Origin: Ridgeia piscesae
Lineage: Eukaryota > Annelida > Polychaeta > Sabellida > Siboglinidae
Assembly: GCA_025642075.2 (NCBI GenBank)
Contig: JAODUO010000057.1
Span: 461,001 to 525,000 of the forward strand
Direction of reading: 5' to 3'
Length of the DNA stretch: 64,000 nucleotides
Numbering within the stretch: the first letter of the stretch is position 1; each line of letters begins with the position of its first letter. The position numbers and the translations under genes were made by a program. Of this stretch, positions 24,006-36,256 are shown one piece after another. The notes below the pieces were generated by a model, which was not told the DNA's origin, made no database searches, and was given only the letters and a program-made list of their open reading frames with translations.

Positions 24006-27000
24006 ACTCATGGACATCACTCTTACAGCAGAGAGATAAATGGAGAGCAATAGTCAAGTGCAGTCTTTGTCACATCGCGACCGACCGCATGATGATATAT
24101 ATATATATATACATATATATATAGTATACATACAAACTAGTCAAGATACATGTATTATAACCTAAAATAAACTATAAACACATGTGTGATACTAAAGCAT
24201 TATTTACAATACATTTTTTTACCTGTATCCCACTCGTTCATTGATATATTTCTACCCATCCAAAATGGGTCTTACCCATCCAAATGACGGGTGGACGTGT
24301 CTCTATAAAGCTATGGCTGGGTGGTTTGAACAGAATATCTAGCCCACCTGTTATTTGTTAGGCTGAAAGTTTGAAAAAAAATTTTAAAGTCCCAAAAGGT
24401 GCTAGTAGCTGTAAAGTTGCATCTTTTGGTATATTTTAGTAAGCAACATTAATTTGTTATAAATACATGTACATTCCCATTTATTTCATATTAAAAACCC
24501 ATATAACATACAAATAAGTGATATATACATTTAACAAATAGGTATAGAAGGAATATGCAAAAAAGGGAATATAAATTAGTATAAAAACAAATAAGTCAAC
24601 AAGTCAACATAATATTTTATTACAGTGATTTTTTTTTAAATGCATTATTTATGAGATTTACAAAAAAAGTTATAAAACAATAAGTAATAATTTGATAAAT
24701 ATATTTAAAAAGACTACATAATGTTTTGACACTTTATATACCCACTCTCAGTCTCTCACTCCTCCCTTGAACTAGTCACCTGTGGAGCTGTGCTTCCACA
24801 GTGATCTTTTTCACTTCTGGGTCGAGTCTGGGATGGCTGTCACTTGTGGGATGTATGTGTACGTAGCTCCTGTGTCTCTAGATCTGTCCGCTCTTTGATA
24901 TTGTCCAGGTTCATTTTGTAGTTTTCATCGATTTCTGCCTCCATTGATCGTGCATTCAACTGAAATGTAAACTTTTATTTATATATTTGTTTGGCAGGTG
25001 TTTGTATGTTTGGTTGCTTTGCTGAACCGTTGGAATTTTTAGCATTTTTCTGTGGTCCTGAGTGGGTAGTAAAATTTGCAGAGCAAGTTTAATGTGAGAA
25101 AAAAGTAAAGGTAAGTTCTTATACAGCGCAGTATCCAATCTTGCGGATTGGTCAAAGAGCTTTAAATAAAGAGGGTTTTATGCAGGATACACATTTTGCC
25201 AGTCACACTTTTAGTGGGCAAGTGGATATTAACAAGCCGGGTGACATGTGTTTTATGACCTGAGATAAACTACAAAAGTTTACAAACAATCTACACACAA
25301 ACTATATCCATTTAAATTTTTCCTGGCATTGCTGACAATATCTATGATTTTGGAAGATTTTGCTCCGTCATTTTTGTACCCATCCACCAACAGTGTTATT
25401 TTACCCGTCCACAATGGGTTTTACCTGTCAAAATGACAGGTGGGTTGGTCTCTGCATCAGGGCTTTATGCAGGATAAAACTATTGCCAGTCATACATGTT
25501 TTGGTGGACATATGGATGTTAACTGTTAAGCCAGTTTACAAACTTTTAAATGTGTCTGATGACCTGAAATGGACTACAAACACACATGTGACACCATTTC
25601 ACTCACTTTCAAGGCATAACTAACAATATCTATGGTTTCGGAAGACCTTTTTTTGGCTCCTTCATTTTTTTACCCGTCCACCCATATTTCTACCCGTCCA
25701 TATTCGTCCAAATGACGGGTGGACGGGTCTCTACATAAAGCTGTGCTCTGCATAAGGCTATGACTTTACCCTTTACTCACCAGCAGACGTGTTCAGCCAA
25801 ACGTCATCTCGACTTCTCTGGGAATTTGGGAAATAGTACAATGCACGGCATGTCCTGCTTTATTAGAAACATACATATTGAATATGAATTGCATATTATT
25901 ATTATGTTGTGAATATGATACATCTATAGCTGTTTGTTGCCTTCTTGCCAGATCCTTGTGTGGAAGGAACTTGACTACGGCATGATGTCGGACATTGAGA
26001 AGCAGATGCTGGTGTCAGAGGTGAACCTTCTGCGTGAATTGAAGCATGAACACATAGTGCTGTACTATGATCGAATCATTGACCGCGGACGGACCAAACT
26101 CTACATCATCATGGAGTACTGTGAGGGCGGCGATCTCGCCACTACCATCACGTCCATGAAGAAGGAGGGGTAAGGATGCTATGGGGCAATTCACAAACAT
26201 TTGTCACTTACACGATCTTAGGTTTTTGACAGTCTTGTTAAAGGTATAACTCATGCTTGTTTTAAGGATATCTTAAAGTCAGACATAACTGTTTGTGATA
26301 TATGTGTCCATTTGTTATGTATGCTATATTCAGTTGTTGTACAAACATTATTCTAACATTATGAATTCCCAAATATGTCTTACTGAATATCTGTCATTGT
26401 TAGACAGTACTGAAAACAAGTTGGTTGTGTATGTTACATACTGCAGACTGTAATAGTTTGACCATTACAATTGTGTTCAGGTGTAATTTGAGTTCATATG
26501 TGTAGATGAACTCACTGAAACAACTCATTGCAGTAACTTACATACCAATAAAATGAAATCATAGATTAGATTTCATATAATTTATATTTTATTTATTAAT
26601 ATACAGCTGTATATTGAATAATTGATGCATATTTCGGACACAAGAAAATATATAGCATATCAGTAATTTCCCATATATCTATTTATCATGATTTTTCATG
26701 TTTTAAGAAAATTATTGTAATACAAATTCATAAATCAGGCAAACAATAGACGATACTTATATTCACGGCGTTTCCATTTTTGTCTGCTATAGACGTCAGA
26801 TTGATGAGGAGTACGTGTGGCGAATTGGCATACAGATCCTCCTGGCCCTCAAGGTGTGTCACAGTCGACTAAAGAACGGCAAGGCTGTACTGCATCGGGA
26901 CCTCAAACCAGCCAACGTGTTCCTTGATGCCAACAAAAACGTCAAGATCGGTGACTTTGGACTCGCCCGCGTCCTCAACCATGACACGAGCTTTGCAAAG

Positions 27001-30000
27001 ACATTTGTTGGGACACCGTACTACATGTCACCGGTAGGGGCTTAGTGTCATTTCAGATGGTGCAGATGATAAGCTGTTGATTTCTTACTTGTCTCTTATC
27101 TTGTTTTTGTGCCGTGTTACAAAAAAACAACAAACTGGCTTCTTTGTGCAGACTTTGCAGTTATTCACATTAAAATTTTAGTTAACATGAGCAAGTTCAA
27201 TTTTTAAGAAGAGAAAGTTGCAAATAACTACTTACACATATCGCATATTAATTATTTGAAAGATGTTTTTATTTTTACTGTGTAAGCCGACTGTAAGACA
27301 GTTATTGTAGTTAAGTTGTAATAATTGTATTTATAGTGGAAGCCTCCATTTTTATAATTCGGCGAAACAGTTATGTATATAAATGTGTGTTATTTTTAAA
27401 TCTGAGAATTTCTAATTGACGTTTGCTTATCAGCAACACTGTAGTGTATAAAAATGAAGGTAGCAGTTAACACAAAAAAGAAGTGGTTTGCAGGAACAAA
27501 TGAACTATATGTCTTACAACGAGAAATCAGACGTCTGGTCCGTGGGATGTCTGCTCTATGAACTCTGTGCCCTTCGACCTCCATTCATGGCAGCCAATCA
27601 GAAGGAGCTGGCATCTCGCATCACCACTGGTCGATTTGCCCGCATCCCTCTGCGATACTCGGACAACCTTAACCTTGTCATCTCGACTCTGCTGAAAGTG
27701 GATGTGAGTGGTCTGTTTGTCAAGACAACTAGCATTGGTAGTAAGAGCAGTATTGTTAGATATAAAACTATATGAAATAGGCCATGAATTGTTCTGTGAA
27801 AAAGTTATATGATATAAAGTTAGAACTTTATAAATATTCACATTGCTCTTTGTGTTACATGATAATACATAAGCTTAATTGAATGAGAGAATGTCAGCCG
27901 TAAGATGTGTTGAATTAACAGCAGTCCAAGACTGCATGTTTCATCCATGGGCTCTTTGAGCGTCCTTTGGTAGGAGTCTTACAGACTGTATGTCTCCGTA
28001 GCTATAAAAAGATTATAAATCCAATGTTAAGTGACCAGTGTTAGCCACGCATCAAAATTCATGTATGCTGCTATCTGGTATTGTTTTTAGTTGTTTGTTT
28101 TTTTGTCGTCATCAATTAACCTCTGTTTCCAGATACACATTTGACCACAAACCTGGTCTGTGTAGGCACTGACATTTCCTGTTTTCATGTAAGAAGGCAG
28201 ACACATTTTCGAATTTGAAAAAAATTGAAACAATAAAGATAAACACAAGCAGGTAACAGTGTAACACTCTACTATACCCTGTCCAGAGGTAGAAATAACG
28301 CCAACATTTCTGGTAGTCAGCTGGACTACTTAGTTGGGAAATCTGGTAGTCCTCAGATATATGTGGTAGTCATATGGCCCAAATTTAAGCATAATAACAT
28401 GACAAACAAAAAGAAATTTGAAAAATATTCCCAAATTGTGTGATAGGCCCTATGGGACTACTGCTGTCATCATCTTTGGTAGTCCGACAAAGTTTCAGGC
28501 AGTCCTCGGACTACCGGACTACCACTATTTCGAACCCTGCTGTCACAATGGAACATTATAAAACAGAAATAACAAATACAGTAGACACACAGACCGAGCC
28601 TGTAGATACATGGACCGAGCCTGTAGATACACGGACCGAGTCTGTCACGTGGTATTTGTGTGTGCAGGAGTCACAGCGACCCACCATTGAGGAAATGCTC
28701 CAGCACCCACTCATTGTGCCACGGCTCCCTGCTACCAAGTCCACGGGGGAGGCGAGGAGGAGCTCTGCCACGGTCTCCAGGGATGAGGGATACTCGTCCC
28801 GCATGGAGTCCCTGCGCAAGAGTGAGGAGCTGCTGGTGGACCGGCAGCGGGAACTGCGACTGAAGGAGAAGGAACTGGAAAGTGGGTAGCTCACCAATGC
28901 TCAACTCAGTTTCTCATAGAAAAACTCCCATTTCCCCATTGTCTAGGGTTTTTTCATAGGGGAACCGGCAATGTCACTAGGGCGCTGATACATAGCTTGG
29001 ACTGGTGACATAATTCCATTTTGTACTTGCGCACGCACTTTTTTAAGTTCATCTTTGAGTTCTTTTAGACTCCAACTGTTATACATGTTGATACTTTCAT
29101 TTCCCTTGTGCAACGTTCATTGTCAGATGTACGCATGATCATGTGATGTTATAATTCATCTGCATGAAATAAAATACCTGGAATCCTTCAAAATACATAA
29201 TGATCAAAAGGATATTATTACAAGGTTGATTGAAGTTTGGTTAGGGTGTATTAAAGTCTGAACAAGCTTAAGGCGTGTAAAATGATATTGCGACGAAACC
29301 AATCAGACTTTCTTATAAAATTATTTGCGTTGATTTTTCAATCGGTTGAAATTTATTACTGTTTTAAATGCTATAACTAGGTTTATTTTTGCTCTGTCTA
29401 TCAACACTTCAGTTGTTCACTTTCTACATTGTCATTGAATTGAGATGTTGACTGTGTTTCTTTCGTTCCACGTCATATGTCACATGTTGTACTCTATATT
29501 CTGTGTGTGTCTGTCAGGTCGGGAGCGGGCCGTCTCACTGAAGGAGAAGTTGGCAGAAGACAAGATGATAAGGTGTGTAGATGATGCTAAGGTGAATGCT
29601 TTTGTGCCTAAGTTATTGGAAACCAAAGTCAGGTACATCAAGTAAAAATCTAAAAAAGTAAAAATGCGAAGGTGGGATTAATCTGAATGTTGACATCATT
29701 TAAAGATTAATTAATATGTCAAATTGTCAATGTCATCAAAGAAAGTTTACAATACATACAGATAAACTTAATGGTGTAGTCAAGTACTGTGCCACAGAAC
29801 AACCAGCTTGTCAGGTCTTGTTGGTGTCCCCAAAAGAGGTGCAACTGAGTCTGTGCAGGCCTTTCGCATTGTGTGAAGTATCACGGGTTGAGGTTTCTTG
29901 CTGTTCATGGAATTGCAATCGCAGAACAAATTTCTTATGAGATTGTAAAACTGCTAGTTTCATCTACAAATATGTCTTTGTTTATACCCAACAGTTTTGT

Positions 30001-33000
30001 TTACTTTGTTTTACTTACATTAAAAATTGTGACATTTGCGATATATACATATACCGGGGGTACATATATATATATATATATATATGTATATCGCAGTTAT
30101 TTCATTGCTGTATAGTGATCAAATAACCACATATTATTACAGGATTAACCAGGAATTACACAAGAATATTAAGGAAGTGTTTAGATATCCACTGGAACGT
30201 AATATTGATAAATAAAGAACTATACAGGGATGTAGACACAAATAAGGTATGATACAAGACACCTACAACCAGCTGTTCACTGCTGTCTTTACACAGAAGA
30301 ACCAGCAGTGTTACTTTCCACTATATGGACACAGGGAAACAAAATATGCTCAAAGCTGGGGCCAGTTTTATAGAGTGTACTTATGACATTGTACTGGGTG
30401 ATAATTCATTGAAAGGCTAAAATATTGTAAACTGACGCTAGTTGTGTTTCAAGAGTCTGCGCCGTAATTGCTCTTGCCTTGAAATTAGTAGGTGTATGTT
30501 TACGCTAGTTGAAATATTAAATGTTGAATAAGGAATGGTCCCCAAGTTTGTTGATGCTCCTGGCACGCCCACATTCAGCATAATTATTTTTAATGTTTAC
30601 ACTGGATATCCTTTTTGTTCATCATAGCTTGGCATTTGAATGGCAACGGTGGTAGCTTAGAAGAAAAAGGGTGTCCAGACCCCAGAGTAGGACAAATACA
30701 AGGATTCCCTGTCTACTGGCGAGCTAATTAGGTCAATTCTACCTCGATTTAGTTACGCAAATGCTAAATTAGTCTTGTGAAACCGGCTTACGGCCTCATC
30801 TAGTCGATGTTAGCTGCGTCCAGTAGACCGCCTGGTTGCACGCAATGCTATGTTCTTTTCTCTTTCTTCTTTGTTAATGCTAAGCCAGTCCATGAAACTA
30901 ATCCCTGGTCTGTAAACAGTGATTAGTGACACCCAACCATGTAGAAGCAGTTCAAGCAGGCTCAGGCCAATGAGGATGAACAGTTGCTATGTTCAAGTAA
31001 AAATAAATCCTGTGTACATCCCATGCCATATTAAATATGCCATTGGGCTTAGATGTGATACAAATTATTATCTTTATATTAAAAGTATTCAATTCCATTA
31101 TTGCAACTTTGTGCACGTTCTGACACTGATTGTTTTGAGTGGCAATCTTGTGAAGTGGTGATCCACATAAGATATTGTTATCATATTAACCCTTTCAGAG
31201 CGGACAAACTGATGCGGGAGTCGACTGAGAAGCTGGCGACACTGAACGCAGGAATGAAGCCTTGGTCAGGTAGTAGAATCCTGGGCCTCTCCCCCATCCT
31301 TTGTCACAGCAATACCTCTCCCTCCCAGACCCACAGTCCCACTACACCCGCTATCATTGTCCACTCATGCGACGTCGCGCAACGCTCTACGCCCCCCAGT
31401 AGACGGCGCTCCAGCATAGTCTCTGTGAGGCTTCGACAACAGAACTCCACAAAGGCCAGATTTTGATTGGTAGAGGCTGTAAAAATACAAGTAGAATTTG
31501 TTCCCAAGGGGCATGTGGGACATGATGCAATTATTGTATTCTATACACTAATGTTATATTTATTTGACCTTTCGTGCAAATGAGAGATGTTAGTCTGGCC
31601 AATTATTTTTATACATTTATTTCCAGTACAGCTGTACTGTGGTATTTTTGCTATATTGTATATCGTTCTATTTTGTGTGATAAGGAATAAGTCACTTTTC
31701 TAGTCAGTAGAGTGTTTTCTTGTTGGTGGCCACTTCCCGGCCTTCTTGGTGTTTCCATTGATTTTGTATGTGTTGTTGCTACTAATGTGTGCTTTTTGCT
31801 AATGTGCTTACGATCTGTGTTCAGTGTGCTTTCTGTTACTAATTCATTTGGAGTTATTGTGTTTAATTATTTTAGGAAATGCTCATCAACTACAGCATGG
31901 TGGCTGACTTTATTCCTTCCATACAAACAATGTAGTTCCTTGGAGGAAAAGATAAAATGTTAAACAAAATAAATTTTACTGCATTTAAAATCAAAGTACA
32001 CTTCTGCATATACTGTCAAAAACACGCTAGATCTCCTCAATTTAGTTAGTCTGAGAGAATGTTCCTTGAATGTGTCACAGCTTCATGCTGTTTCTTTCTT
32101 GTAGTCGAGCACTTTCTAGTGCATTTATGTGTCCGTCCATATGTGTAATATTACTAACTTTGAAAAACATTGCCTCTATACAGAATATGTAACATGTATG
32201 TGTCCGATAATGAAATACCATCTGCCAGTACGTGTTACTTCAAAACATTTGTAAAAGTAGCATTCATGTCGTCCTAAAAGGCCACATATAGAACGAGTAT
32301 TTTTTGCATTTTACACATTTGTGTAAATTTTACATTGTTTATTCTAAATTTAAGAATATCTGTTTACAAAGGAACACTTTGAAATGTACAGCAGAGTATA
32401 TAGTATTCCACTTGTAGCTGGGTGTACCGCACATAGTACTCTACTTGCAGTAGTTTGTACATAATTATAATATTCTACTTGTAGTAGGGTGTACAACACG
32501 TAGCATTCTACTTGCAGTAGTTTGTACATAATTATAATAAAATTATTCTACTTGTAGTAGGGTGTACAACACGTAGTATTCTACTTGCAGTAATTTGTAC
32601 ATAATTATAAATAAAATTATTCTACTTGTAGTAGGGTGTACAACACGTAGTATTCTACTTGCAGTAGTGTGCACAGCATATAGTATTTATATTTGCCATT
32701 TGGAGTAATGTATACAGGATGTAGTATTGTACTTGTGTGTACTGCACAAGACACTCTGTGGTTTATAGTTTTTTGCAACATTCTACTTGCAGTAGTGTGT
32801 ACAGCACGTAGTATTCTACTTGCAGTAGTGTGTACAGCACGTAGTATTCTACTTGCAGTAGTGTGTACAGCACGTAGTATTCTACTTGCAGTAGTGTGTA
32901 ATGTATCATGAGTATACACACGTAGTATTCTACTTGCAGTAATGTACATAGTATTCTACTTGCAGTAGTTGTGAACAGCTCGTAGTATTCTACTTGCAGT

Positions 33001-34940
33001 AGTGTGTACAGCACGTAGTATTCTACTTGCAGTAGTGTGTACAGCACGTAGTATTCTACTTGCAGTAGTATGTACAGCACGTAGTATTCTACTTGCAGTA
33101 GTATGTACAGCACGTAGTATTCTACTTGCAGTAGTATGTACAGCACGTAGTATTCTACTTGCAGTAGTATGTACAGCACGTAGTATTCTACTTGCAGTAG
33201 TATGTACAGCACGTAGTATTCTACTTGCAGTAGTGTGTACAGCACGTAGTATTCTACTTGCAGTAGTATGTACAGCACGTAGTATTCTACTTGCAGTAGT
33301 ATGTACAGCACGTAGTATTCTACTTGCAGTAGTGTGTACAGCACGTAGTATTCTACTTGCAGTAGTATGTACAGCACGTAGTATTCTACTTGCAGTAGTG
33401 TGTACAGCACGTAGTATTCTACTTGCAGTAGTGTGTACAGCACGTAGTATTCTACTTGCAGTAGTGTGTACAGCACGTAGTATTCTACTTGCAGTAGTAT
33501 GTACAGCACGTAGTATTCTACTTGCAGTAGTATGTACAGCACGTAGTATTCTACTTGCAGTAGTGTGTACAGCACGTAGTATTCTACTTGCAGTAGTATG
33601 TACAGCACGTAGTATTCTACTTGCAGTAGTATGTACAGCACGTAGTATTCTACTTGCAGTAGTATGTACAGCACGTAGTATTCTACTTGCAGTAGTATGT
33701 ACAGCACGTAGTATTCTACTTGCAGTAGTGTGTACAGCACGTAGTATTCTACTTGCAGTAGTGTGTACAGCACGTAGTATTCTACTTGCAGTAGTGTGTA
33801 CAGCACGTAGTATTCTACTTGCAGTAGTGTGTACAGCACGTAGTATTCTACTTGCAGTAGTGTGTACAGCACGTAGTATTCAACTTGCAGTAGTGTGTAC
33901 AGCACGTAGTATTCTACTTGCAGTAGTGTGTACAGCACATAGTACTCTACTTGCAGGAGTGTGTACAGCACGTAGTATTCTACTTGCAGTAGTGTGTACA
34001 TCATGTATTATTCTGTTCACATGCATTGTGTAGTTGCTTAGTTCGTAATTGTTGCCACTTCGTTACTTTCTGTGCCAAATGTGTGCTTTATTTCATTTTG
34101 CTGTGTTCCGTGCATCTCTTTTTGTAGATCAATACTAACAACTAACTCTTGTTCACACTTACATGAAGCTGTTATTAAAACTGGTGAATAGTTATCCAAC
34201 TGTTTTGTCTGTTCTTTTATTCAACAACTTAAAACTTGGAACGAATTTGTTGCTTGTATCACAACCCGGTCAAGCAGTCATTATTGCATAAAGCTGATGA
34301 GAATAATTTCAGCAGATTTGTGAACACAATTTCCCCACAAGAAATGCAGCACACAGACTATAAAGTCTGTGTGTCAGTTCCTTTTACAACTGTCTCGGTT
34401 TGATTTTACTGTACCACGGACTCACCATCATTGACTTGTCAACAGTGCAGAGTTTACATGATGATGGTAGGATTCATTCACTCCAAATAACCCAAACTTT
34501 CAGTTTTAAGTACATTAATTGTTTTCGTGGATGCTTCTATTTACCCCTAGTGCACATCATCTAGGTCACATACACTTTCATACATACATTCTGTCCTAGC
34601 ATTCAGATTGATTCTTTCCTTTCCAGCATCGTGTGACCTGTCCGACTCAAGTGAAGACGACGACAAGCCTCAGTCTTGTCTGGCCAAGTATAAACGCCCA
34701 CCAGAAAGTCCAAAGAAAAAAGTGTCGTTCTCACTTGACAAAGAAAATGACGGCTTCTACATGAGGAAGCTGTCCGGGTTTTCACACAATACGGAACAGG
34801 AGATGGAACTGGAAAAGATGAAATGTCTACTGGAGTTGCAGGACCGCCTGCTTCTAGCCAAAAGGAAATCAGATGCACTGAGAAAAATTGAGTACGACTC
34901 AAACTATAGAGCACGACATCTGCTCTCAGGAATACGATGA
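23405..34940 (+). CDS. NEK2: NEK2 serine/threonine kinase (centrosomal NIMA-related kinase), complete
   Basis: Eight coding exons: 23405-23506, 25952-26169, 26793-27033, 27494-27703, 28668-28881, 29518-29572, 31199-31269, 34627-34940. Phases are consistent and give 474 codons (human ~445). Kinase domain: glycine loop GSGSYG at 17-22, catalytic Lys in VWKELDYG (K39), HRDLKPAN at 141-148, DFG at 161-163, activation segment SFAKTFVGTPYY, and the NEK2-type EQMNYMSYNEKSD. A leucine-zipper/coiled coil spans exons 5-7 (about 300-345). The C-terminal exon carries an acidic Ser-rich patch, a PP1-docking KVSF (402-405), a KEN box (409-411) and ends in Ile-Arg, like the Met-Arg tail by which human NEK2A binds APC/C. 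Role: centrosome separation at mitotic entry. Exon 5 ends at a weaker donor (GTGGGT), chosen because it alone keeps frame. AATAAA at 35451 gives a ~500-base 3' UTR. Confidence 0.95.
23528..23550 (+). repeat. Duplicated NEK2 exon-1 splice donor
   Basis: The 23 bases AAAGATGGCAAGGTATGTTTGTG spanning the exon 1 end and donor (23495-23517) are repeated exactly at 23528-23550, 33 bases downstream. Using the second donor would add 33 bases to exon 1, including an in-frame TAA shortly after the first donor, so it would truncate the protein after the glycine loop region. Confidence 0.85.
23700..25750 (+). repeat. Four copies of a ~250-285 bp interspersed repeat in NEK2 intron 1
   Basis: Copies lie at about 23700-23942, 24060-24318, 25180-25465 and 25466-25750; the last two are adjacent in tandem. 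A fifth is at about 47455-47745 inside DDHD1 intron 1. Shared blocks are GCCAGTCACAC, TGACCT(G/C)A(A/G)AT, ACAATATCTATG, and a 3' end CGTCCAAATGACGGGTGGA then GGGTCTCTGCATAAAGCTGTG. The end block is itself a near-palindrome. The first two copies carry (TA)n tracts (23739-23780, 23951-24003, 24095-24121). There is no coding content; short frames here are artefacts. The family probably represents a non-autonomous element. Confidence 0.75.
28284..28543. mobile_element. MITE-like element rich in GGTAGTC in NEK2 intron 4
   Basis: The left end reads CCAGAGGTAGAAATAACG...TCTGGTAGTC. The right end, reverse-complemented, reads CAGGGTTCGAAATAGTGGTAGTCCGG, so the ends form imperfect inverted repeats. 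GGTAGTC/GACTACC words recur at least eight times inside. It is followed at about 28580-28645 by a three-copy 21-bp tandem repeat (GACCGAGCCTGTAGATACA) just before NEK2 exon 5; neither is coding. Confidence 0.6.
29650..31190. other. NEK2 intron 6, no additional gene seen
   Basis: Bases between exon 6 (ends 29572) and exon 7 (starts 31199) contain a short (TA)n at about 30064-30087 and otherwise unremarkable AT-rich intronic DNA. Frames such as 29716-29940 show no domain. Confidence 0.55.
32395..34010 (+). repeat. 33-bp minisatellite, about 37 regular copies plus irregular leader, in NEK2 intron 7
   Basis: The unit is GTAGTATTCTACTTGCAGTA then GTGTGTACAGCAC (33 bases), regular from about 32995 to 34008 and less regular from 32773. 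A leader of longer, diverged units (with ATAATTATAAATAAAATTATT insertions) lies at 32395-32690. The commonest variation is GTGTGT versus GTATGT within the unit. Because 33 is a multiple of three, stop-free frames of 343 and 413 codons appear on plus and minus strands; they are repeat artefacts. Each unit carries TATTCTACTTGCAG, which resembles a 3' splice site. Confidence 0.95.
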
Positions 34941-35450
34941 GAATACATTTTGTGTAACGAAACCTAGTGCATGTATCAGGGATCATTCATTGATTGTTGC
35001 CACAAAAGGGGACTTGTTACCAGCTTTACCATCATACATTGAGTCATGTTATCAAAAAATAACCTTGGGAGTTGGGTAGTTTAAGAAATTCACACCTGAG
35101 AAAAACATGTTTTTTACTGCTTCTTAATATTTTGTAATGTTGTCAATGCTTGTGGTGCTTTGGGTCTTTTGTTCAGTGTTTTATTAGATTGAGTTAAATG
35201 ATACATTTAATCTAAGAAAGATAGCCAAAATGTGTTGTGCCGACTTCCACAAATTACATACCGTCTCACTCATAAAATGTTCCTTCTCAGATTGATGACA
35301 GGCACATGCGTATATTTAAGTACATACCATACTGACTTGCTATGTAACACCGGAGTTATGCTATCAGCGTTCCTGCACAAAATGTGTGCTAATGTATATA
35401 AACTGTTGTATAGTTTGTTTAAATAATTGTTAATTTATTGAAGTTTTGTA

Positions 35451-35456
35451 AATAAA
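35451..35456 (+). terminator. Poly(A) signal AATAAA for NEK2
   Basis: AATAAA in TTGTAAATAAAACTG, about 510 bases after the NEK2 stop and on the coding strand. NEK2 and the minus-strand NDUFB1 gene converge here; the opposite-strand AATAAA lies at 35696-35701. Confidence 0.7.
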
Positions 35457-35695
35457 ACTGTCCTAAAAGTGTGACAATGACTTGTTCACTATAGCACGGT
35501 ACTGGTTCACACTAACCTGTGTAACTTACACAACTTATTACTCATCGATATTGTCAATGTGTGACTCAATCTGGTGGCATAGTGGATTAGGCAATGGTTG
35601 AATTGCATTATTCACGAGTTTCCACATTTCAACATAACAACAATGCATATCCAGACAAAAAGGTAACTACACCATTCATTCCTTGAACTATACCA

Positions 35696-35701
35696 TTTAT
35701 T
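35696..35701 (-). terminator. Poly(A) signal AATAAA (minus strand) for NDUFB1
   Basis: TTTATT on the plus strand, 208 bases beyond the NDUFB1 stop in the direction of transcription. The tail-to-tail spacing with the NEK2 signal is about 240 bases. Confidence 0.6.
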
Positions 35702-35908
35702 TTGTGAACTATTTCCTTAAGCTCAACATAATCTGCGTTGGCTGACAAATTATATCATCTCGGTTGCTGGCTTTGCTACACAAGATGTCGGAGTGACTAA
35801 TACACTTGTAACCTGGAGCACTTCTCGCAGCCCAGTTCATTTTGAATGTTTGGTAGGTACCATCTTGGCAATCCATAAGCTGTGAAGGAGAGGCTGATAC
35901 TGTACACA

Positions 35909-36076
35909 TCACCATAGTTTCTCTCCTGGTTTGAGGTCACGACCACCAAAGAGCTTGCTCCTGTTATGGAAGGACCTCATATCCTCCTTGATCTCCCAGT
36001 CAAAGTACATGCCAATGATCATGGCTGTGATAGGCACAAGCATCGACAGATACTTCTGGCCAAATGTCATCGGCAT
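35909..36076 (-). CDS. NDUFB1: NDUFB1 (MNLL subunit of mitochondrial complex I)
   Basis: 55-codon frame from ATG 36076 to TGA 35909, on one exon that begins after an acceptor TTTGTTGCAG|ATTTCAAG eight bases before the ATG. The short hydrophobic segment LSMLVPITAMIIGMYFDW is followed by RSFHNRSKLFGGRDLKPGEKLW. This matches vertebrate NDUFB1 (58 residues: HVLVPMGFVIGCYLDR, then AFRNKSMLFKRELQPSE) in length, order and key residues. The protein is a single-pass accessory subunit of the NADH dehydrogenase membrane arm, with no cleaved presequence. A noncoding 5' exon must lie to the right. The reading depends on homology, since the frame is very short, but the match extends over the whole protein. 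Confidence 0.85.
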   Translation of the reverse strand: MPMTFGQKYLSMLVPITAMIIGMYFDWEIKEDMRSFHNRSKLFGGRDLKPGEKLW

Positions 36077-36250
36077 CTTGAAATCTGCAACAAAGTTGTA
36101 ATTAATAATGATTATAAATATAGTGCACTTTAATGTACAGTTAATTCTTTATTGATGTTAGATTAATGTCAGCATTTTGATTTTACAAAAAATTATTGTG
36201 TATACAGTGATAGATGTACAGTGAGTGTTTTACTGTTTTTTCTGCACTAT

Positions 36251-36256
36251 TTTATT
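36251..36256 (-). terminator. Candidate poly(A) signal (minus strand) for the 36645-36818 gene
   Basis: TTTATT on the plus strand, i.e. AATAAA on the minus strand, between the upstream small gene and NDUFB1. It suggests the two small genes end separately rather than forming one dicistronic message. Confidence 0.5.

Noticed and set aside
28440..28667. N-terminal extension of NEK2 exon 5 (open frame from 28440)
   Set aside because: This is MITE and triplicate sequence; the acceptor TGTGCAG at 28667 restores the conserved NEK2 protein exactly.
31270..31466. Readthrough extension of NEK2 exon 7 (Ser/Pro-rich frame)
   Set aside because: A donor G|GTAGTA at 31270 joins exon 8 in frame, and the extension has no NEK2 homology; an alternative short isoform cannot be excluded without transcripts.
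32763..34033. Open frames of 343 (plus) and 413 (minus) codons
   Set aside because: They are translations of a 33-bp minisatellite; the period is a multiple of three, so stop-free frames arise on both strands without coding meaning.
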